From Alloprevotella sp. (GTDB lineage: Bacteria; Bacteroidota; Bacteroidia; Bacteroidales; Muribaculaceae): a DNA stretch of 64,000 bases. The DNA lies in NCBI GenBank assembly GCA_023663135.1, contig JAMPIE010000008.1, forward strand, positions 37,593 to 101,592, written 5' to 3'. The notes under the pieces are model-generated. The model was not told where the DNA came from. It saw only the letters and a program-made list of their open reading frames with translations, and made no database searches. Positions 63,801 to 64,000 of the stretch are shown piece after piece (within the stretch, counting starts at the first letter, position 1; every line of letters starts with the position of its first letter). A program made the translations under genes and the position numbers.

Positions 63801-63853
63801 GGCAGGCATGCGCTGACGGCACCCCTGCGAATCAATCGTGAATGATTCATCAT
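60839..63853 (-). CDS. SusC/RagA-family TonB-dependent glycan transporter
   Basis: This 1004-residue outer-membrane transporter has a long signal peptide (about 1-39) and an N-terminal carboxypeptidase-D-like domain (about 50-120: VTVKGVVTDPNGDPMPGV). A TonB-box region DEVVVVGYG follows, then the plug (GRVSGVNVV, IRGANSINKSNEPLYIVDG, SRGANGVVIITTKKG) and a 22-stranded barrel ending FGARFNF. It imports oligosaccharides with the SusD partner. The start may be the first or second ATG (63853 or 63850). Its promoter was not found in the 147 bases to the window edge. Confidence 0.95.
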   Translation of the reverse strand: MMNHSRLIRRGAVSACLPAALASMGLGLVSMAMAPQAMAEEAAVMAPQSLVTVKGVVTDPNGDPMPGVIVSQPGTAYNAATNVDGEYTINVIPGRPIEFSYIGFKKVQWTAQAGTHDVVLQDDNTLDEVVVVGYGVVRKVDLAGSVSVLDDKSFSAQPVTNVSEVLQGRVSGVNVVSDGVPGGSVRITIRGANSINKSNEPLYIVDGLVRESGLEGINPDDIKSMQILKDASSTAIYGSRGANGVVIITTKKGVAGSSQLTLDVSYGWQTATNLPKQTSTREYAQKLTEYAGIAEFDLADYLDGTNPGIDWNDEVFRTGQVQNYKVVFSKGTEDVQFYVSGNYMKHEGTVRNSQYERYGARLSGSADVTPWLNASAEVSLNHGQGHGVGEFNMSGYNPLWIAFNSSPTMVMKNAEGVYNMDPYCTIQNNAVGVLESRNQRRADIINAHLDLRFKLLPGLTFTTSNGLDYYNFYSYGLSQKIASPTANNGMSNNNMNRYLLQSSNNFTYINTFAEKHNLTATAVWEATKSQTRRMGISGSNLSSESVGWWNVNNAANITASNGFSEWSLLSGVGRVIYNFDNRYMLTGTIRADGSSRLSNKKWAWFPSIAAAWTISNESFWAPISPAMNNLKLRASYGVIGNQDIAPYSTLSLMSQTTTYYGSNNPATGYWANLINDPNLKWERTHQVDVGLDMGFLNSRIEVNLDWYYKRTKDALLTTTLADYLGGSSYYVNAGEVSNTGLDIGINARIIEGGDWSWTTAINGSILKNKVEKMTALDPILYSGSMQSIIVDASIIKEGEPIGTLYGFNWAGIDNEGYDTYYDKNGNVTRTPASDDRVILGKSNPSFTMGWNNTVTYKNWSINAFFTGQFGAKRINALRFARNSFIGNSRFVTDPDFWGEIGNTMPDPTVDNNQYIGNSSKWVEKADFFRLENITLGYDLRKAVTRFADIHLSFSVQNLFTITSYKGLNPASYSFGSSNQQWAQGIDTGTAPCPRTFTFGARFNF

Positions 63854-63891
63854 TTCATGGATTATTATTGAAAGGTATGTTGAAACGTGGT

Positions 63892-63935
63892 GAATGTGAT
63901 GAGGATGGAGGATGAATGTGATGAGGATGGAGGAT
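63892..63935 (+). repeat. 22-bp tandem duplication upstream of susC
   Basis: Two exact 22-base copies (63892-63913 and 63914-63935, starting GAATGTGATG) lie in the leader or promoter region of the susC-like gene. Confidence 0.85.
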
Positions 63936-64000
63936 GATTGTCGGCATATCCGATTTTCAGGTGTTATGTTTTCTCAACGCCCGATGGTCGGCTTTTGTTT

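Noticed and set aside
1..64000. CRISPR arrays, tRNA and rRNA genes
   Set aside because: No regularly spaced direct repeats, no cloverleaf-compatible intergenic sequence and no rRNA-like stretch were recognised on either strand.

Overview
The window looks like chromosomal DNA of a GC-rich member of the Bacteroidales, most like the Muribaculaceae. The family assignment is inference. The order-level assignment rests on Bacteroidetes-type promoter boxes (TAnnTTTG) upstream of many genes, a SusC/SusD pair, a GH97 glycosidase, a BamD-RpoZ gene pair, a short KdsD without CBS domains, a type IX-secretion-like tail on an amylase, and the near absence of Shine-Dalgarno sequences.

Layout. 1-837: a cysteine-free class III-type sirtuin. 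977-16279: a complete, tightly packed division and cell-wall (dcw) cluster (rsmH, ftsL-like, ftsI with PASTA, murE, mraY, murD, ftsW, murG, murC, ftsQ, ftsA, ftsZ) that lacks mraZ at its head. 16318-19467: a KdsD-type sugar-phosphate isomerase, a PfkB-like protein that has lost its catalytic motif, a TPR protein and lumazine synthase. 19481-23471: a BtuC-like permease followed by HAD phosphatase, cobU, cobT and cobS, which together make a cobalamin uptake and nucleotide-loop assembly block. 23468-23627: a MITE-like repeat. 23667-26263: a free-methionine sulfoxide reductase, an RNase Z fused to a GNAT acetyltransferase, and an outer-membrane barrel. 26264-29713: a gene-poor stretch with an orphan promoter and a 21-bp perfect palindrome, then a secreted GH13 amylase.

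29710-37246 is an accessory island of visibly lower GC: a frameshifted IS1595-family element, a three-gene RND efflux operon (MFP, RND pump, TolC-like OMF) closed by a strong terminator, and an HNH endonuclease gene broken inside a pentanucleotide repeat. The core genome resumes at 37258 with an outer-membrane protein, pyrB, pyrI, a flavin reductase-like protein and glyA. A YtxH/YtxH/holin-like/unknown membrane cluster, prmA, a barrel protein, GH97 and a GT2 follow. 46972-48691 is an ECF sigma factor operon. 48699-50468 (minus) holds rluD and a PASTA protein. 50692-51882 holds bamD and rpoZ, ended by a terminator.

51971-52509 is a small graveyard with a frameshifted secreted-protein gene and a YafQ-type toxin remnant. 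Next come three glycosyltransferase genes, the first two divergent from mirror-image, almost leaderless promoters. The minus-strand block that ends the window carries hppA (K+-dependent membrane pyrophosphatase) with an outer-membrane barrel, a second composite copy of the MITE-like repeat beside a histidine-kinase remnant, and a susD/susC pair. No tRNA, rRNA or CRISPR array was seen.
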